A stretch of 42,007 nt of DNA, from assembly GCA_016199745.1 (NCBI GenBank), contig JACQFZ010000055.1, positions 1-42,007 of the forward strand, read 5' to 3'. This DNA is from Gammaproteobacteria bacterium. Lineage in GTDB: Bacteria; Pseudomonadota; Gammaproteobacteria; Acidiferrobacterales; Sulfurifustaceae. Both the position numbers and the translations under genes were made by a program. The notes beneath the pieces are model-generated. The model worked only from the letters and a program-made list of their open reading frames with translations, was not told the DNA's origin and did not search any database. This document shows, one piece after another, positions 39,797-42,007 of this stretch. The stretch's first letter is position 1. Every line of letters starts with the position of its first letter.

Positions 39797-41215
39797 ATGC
39801 CGCTTTATCTTTGTCTCGACCAAGGTGGCCACGCCAGTCGCGCGCTGGTATTCGATGAACGCGGCGATGTCATCGCCCGCGCCGTTCGCGAAGTCGCGAC
39901 AACGTATCCCGCCGTCGATCAGGTCGAGCAAGACCCCGAAGCGGTCGTCGATTCGCTGCGCGCGGTCGCTACCGCAGCGCTTGCCGATTTGGGCGCCCGT
40001 GCGAACGATGTCATTGCCGTTGGTTTGGCCACGCAGCGTTCTAGCCTCGTTGCCTGGGATCGCATCAGCGGTCGCGCCCTCACGCCGGTAATTTCTTGGC
40101 AGGATCGGCGGGCGCAACGGCAGCTAGCGTCGATCGCACCGCGGGCGCATGACATCGATCGCCGTACCGGCCTGCGGTTATCGCCGCACTATGGCGCGTC
40201 AAAAATGTGTTGGTGTCTCGAGCATCTCGACGCGGTACGTGCCGCTGCGGACAACGGCCGGCTGGTGCTTGCGCCGTTAGCGAGTTTCTTGGCGTTTCGC
40301 TTGTTGGCGGAACAACCGCTCGTGGTCGATCCGGCCAACGCCCAGCGCACGCTGCTGTGGAATATTGCCAGCGGCGATTGGGACGATCGCCTGCTCGAGT
40401 TATTCGAGGTGCCGTTAACGGCACTACCGCGTTGCGTACCGACGCACTTCGAATTCGGCCACCTGCGCATCGGACCGCAACGCTTGCCGCTGACGGTATT
40501 GACCGGCGATCAGTCGGCCGCGCTTTTTGCGTTTGGCGAACCGGCGACAACCACCGGTTACATCAATATCGGCACCGGTGCGTTCGTGCAGCGCGTCTTG
40601 CATACACCGCAATGGGTCGACGGCCTGTTGACGAGTGCGGTGCGGCGGCAAGCGGGCGCAACGACTTATACATTGGAAGGAACCGTTAACGGCGCCGGCG
40701 CCGCGCTCGCATGGTTCAGCGAGTCGGCCGGCTTGAGCGATGTCGAAGCGTCGTTGCCGGATTGGCTCGCACGTACGGAGACGCCGCCGATTTTTTTGAA
40801 CGGCGTCGGCGGCCTCGGTGCACCGTATTGGCAACCGAATTTCGCATCGCGCTTCGTCGGCGCCGCCGCGCCGAGCGCGCAAGCGGTGGCGATCGCCGAG
40901 AGCATCGTGTTTTTACTGGCGGTCAATATCGAACGATTGCACGTCGTCGGCGATGCCTTGCGCACGCTGTTGGTGACCGGTGGGCTCGCACGTTGCGACG
41001 GCTTGTGCCAGCGGCTAGCCGATTTGACCGGTCTGCCGGTGCAGCGTCCGCAGGAACACGAAGCCACCGCCCGTGGGCTTGCCGGATTGGTGGCCGGGGT
41101 GGCGGCCGATTGGCCGGCGTCGGTCGGTATCCCATTGTTACCTATCGCAAATGCGGCATTTACCGCGCGATATGCGCATTGGCGCGCCGCCATGGATGAC
41201 GCGTTACGGCATTAG
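39797..41215 (+). CDS. FGGY-family carbohydrate kinase
   Basis: A 472-residue sugar or polyol kinase. It has the N-terminal ATPase opening LYLCLDQGGHASRALVFDERG, VGLATQRSSLVAWDRISGRAL..VISWQDRR, the nucleotide loop TGDQSAALFAFGEPATTTGYINIGTGAFV and the catalytic Asp in that GDQ motif. LNGVGGLGAPYWQPNF is typical of glycerol kinase relatives, and LLVTGGLARCDGLCQRLADLTGLPVQRP is the FGGY C-terminal signature. No transporter or catabolic neighbour indicates the substrate. It is shorter than GlpK (about 500). Confidence 0.9.
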   Translation: MPLYLCLDQGGHASRALVFDERGDVIARAVREVATTYPAVDQVEQDPEAVVDSLRAVATAALADLGARANDVIAVGLATQRSSLVAWDRISGRALTPVISWQDRRAQRQLASIAPRAHDIDRRTGLRLSPHYGASKMCWCLEHLDAVRAAADNGRLVLAPLASFLAFRLLAEQPLVVDPANAQRTLLWNIASGDWDDRLLELFEVPLTALPRCVPTHFEFGHLRIGPQRLPLTVLTGDQSAALFAFGEPATTTGYINIGTGAFVQRVLHTPQWVDGLLTSAVRRQAGATTYTLEGTVNGAGAALAWFSESAGLSDVEASLPDWLARTETPPIFLNGVGGLGAPYWQPNFASRFVGAAAPSAQAVAIAESIVFLLAVNIERLHVVGDALRTLLVTGGLARCDGLCQRLADLTGLPVQRPQEHEATARGLAGLVAGVAADWPASVGIPLLPIANAAFTARYAHWRAAMDDALRH

Positions 41216-41404
41216 CGCTTCGCGGTTGACCGTCCTTCGGATAGACTTCGCCGCCAATCCTGCCAGCGCTTCGATGTCGCCCGGTTACCTGGAAGACTCG
41301 GCGCTGGTGTTGTAAGACTTAGATACAAACGTTGGCCCACCGCCTGTATTTCGGTGCAGCGCAATGCTGAAGGGCCGCAATAACTTTTAGGGGATAACAA
41401 TAAT

Positions 41405-42007
41405 ATGTCGCTTCGTCCCGTTTTTTCGCCCGCTATTTTCCGCACGATCGCGCTTGTTGTTGCCACCTTGTTTTTGGTTGCCTGTGGTGGTGGCTCGGGT
41501 TCTGATGAAGTAACAACGTTCGGCGATGGCGGTGATACCGACACTAGCGGTCCGGGACCTGTCGGCGGCATCGTGCTTACCGTCGTGGTCGCGAATGGGG
41601 GTTCGGTGACGAGCTCGACGCCGGGAATTTCTTGCCCATCCGATTGCAGCCAAGGCTACGACAGCGGTACGTCCGTTTCGTTAGTGGCAACACCGTCAGC
41701 CGGTTATTCGTTTGCCGGTTGGAGCGGCGCCTGCGCCGGTGTTGGCGGTTGTACCGTTAGCATGACAACGGCACGAACGGTAACTGCCAATTTCTCCTCG
41801 ACCGCGTCGGGCAGTAATTTGCTCCGCGTCGCCGTCTCCGGCTTCGGCTACATCACCAGCCCCACCGGCATCAGCTGCGGCTCCATCGCCGCCGGCGTCA
41901 ACAGCCCCAGCGCCAACTGCCTGCGCAAATTCGGCAGCGGCACCGACGTCTTAACCGCCACCCCCTACAACGCCAGCTTCAAGTTCGACGGCTGGAGCGG
42001 CGATTGC
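41405..42007 (+). CDS. Lipoprotein with InlB-B-like repeats (cut by window edge)
   Basis: An open frame of 201 codons from ATG 41405 (AGGGGAT upstream) runs off the right edge. The signal peptide ends in the lipobox FLVAC with C27. A Gly/Ser/Asp linker is followed by repeated modules of the divergent InlB-B type: VLTVVVANGGSVTSSTPGISCPSDCS..GYSFAGWSGAC..CTVSMTTARTVTANF, then LLRVAVSGFGYITSPTGISCGS..FKFDGWSGDC. Each carries paired cysteines. Such proteins are surface adhesin-like. From codon 140 on, codon use changes abruptly (56 of 62 codons end in C). Confidence 0.85.
   Translation, partial: MSLRPVFSPAIFRTIALVVATLFLVACGGGSGSDEVTTFGDGGDTDTSGPGPVGGIVLTVVVANGGSVTSSTPGISCPSDCSQGYDSGTSVSLVATPSAGYSFAGWSGACAGVGGCTVSMTTARTVTANFSSTASGSNLLRVAVSGFGYITSPTGISCGSIAAGVNSPSANCLRKFGSGTDVLTATPYNASFKFDGWSGDC

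Noticed and set aside
41822-42007. Variable region of a diversity-generating retroelement
   Set aside because: The bias is to C in third positions, not scattered adenine-site changes. No template repeat or reverse transcriptase is in the window.
1-42007. CRISPR array or rRNA operon
   Set aside because: No regularly spaced identical repeats and no rRNA-like sequence found on reading through.

Overview
The window looks like chromosomal DNA of a gammaproteobacterium. The evidence is a set of genes of that class: metA, pdxH, dsbB, rhlE, cysQ, a yrfG-type nucleotidase, wbuC, a ybgC start, ykgJ-type and glycine-rich RRM genes. Genus cannot be fixed by eye. Two parts differ in texture. Positions 1 to about 16.2 kb are visibly lower in GC, rich in paralogues and gene remnants, and mostly regulatory or envelope genes. 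From 16.2 kb to the end the DNA is GC-richer, with ordinary housekeeping genes separated by palindromic repeats.

Left part, envelope and signalling block (minus strand, 1-11.4 kb): a ybgC thioesterase start runs off the left edge. Next come an orphan periplasmic binding protein overlapping a sensor kinase, a receiver-ANTAR regulator, three paralogous CPBP membrane proteases, a beta-helix acyltransferase, a TonB-dependent receptor and a receiver-HPt protein. A chimeric remnant (receiver start joined to a TonB-receptor plug piece) lies upstream of the middle CPBP gene. It suggests that a unit of receptor, CPBP protease and response regulator was multiplied and then partly deleted. Kinase, receiver-HPt and receiver-ANTAR together could form a split phosphorelay ending in RNA-level control.

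Left part, CsrA/XRE cassette (plus strand, 11.7-15.8 kb): a normal csrA, a long inverted repeat, an XRE regulator, a single-chain tandem CsrA with altered RNA-contact residues, a decayed XRE copy, a probably frameshifted membrane-anchored protein, an XRE protein with an extra N-terminal domain, a helical protein of unknown role and a secreted Sel1/TPR-like protein, closed by a strong terminator. The tandem CsrA cassette and the multiplied TonB/CPBP/regulator locus are the best candidates for something undescribed.

Right part (16.2-42 kb): patatin lipoprotein operon; wbuC; a three-gene membrane operon (unknown, DUF2157-like, DUF4824-like); dsbB; RRM protein and rhlE; a rhodanese gene divergent from a MarR regulator with twin operators; a YvlD-type membrane protein and a GST; a PagP-like enzyme and pdxH; DUF2167 and M50 protease genes; an unlisted 48-residue membrane protein; a PAS-GGDEF cyclase; a P-loop ATPase with metA; a YkgJ-type protein; a lipoprotein; a HAD nucleotidase; a DUF2846/beta-barrel fusion; a thioesterase; cysQ; a large unknown anchored protein; an FGGY kinase; and a lipoprotein with InlB-B-like repeats cut by the right edge. 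Several intergenic spaces hold palindromic or MITE-like repeats, one with perfect 25-bp terminal inverted repeats.
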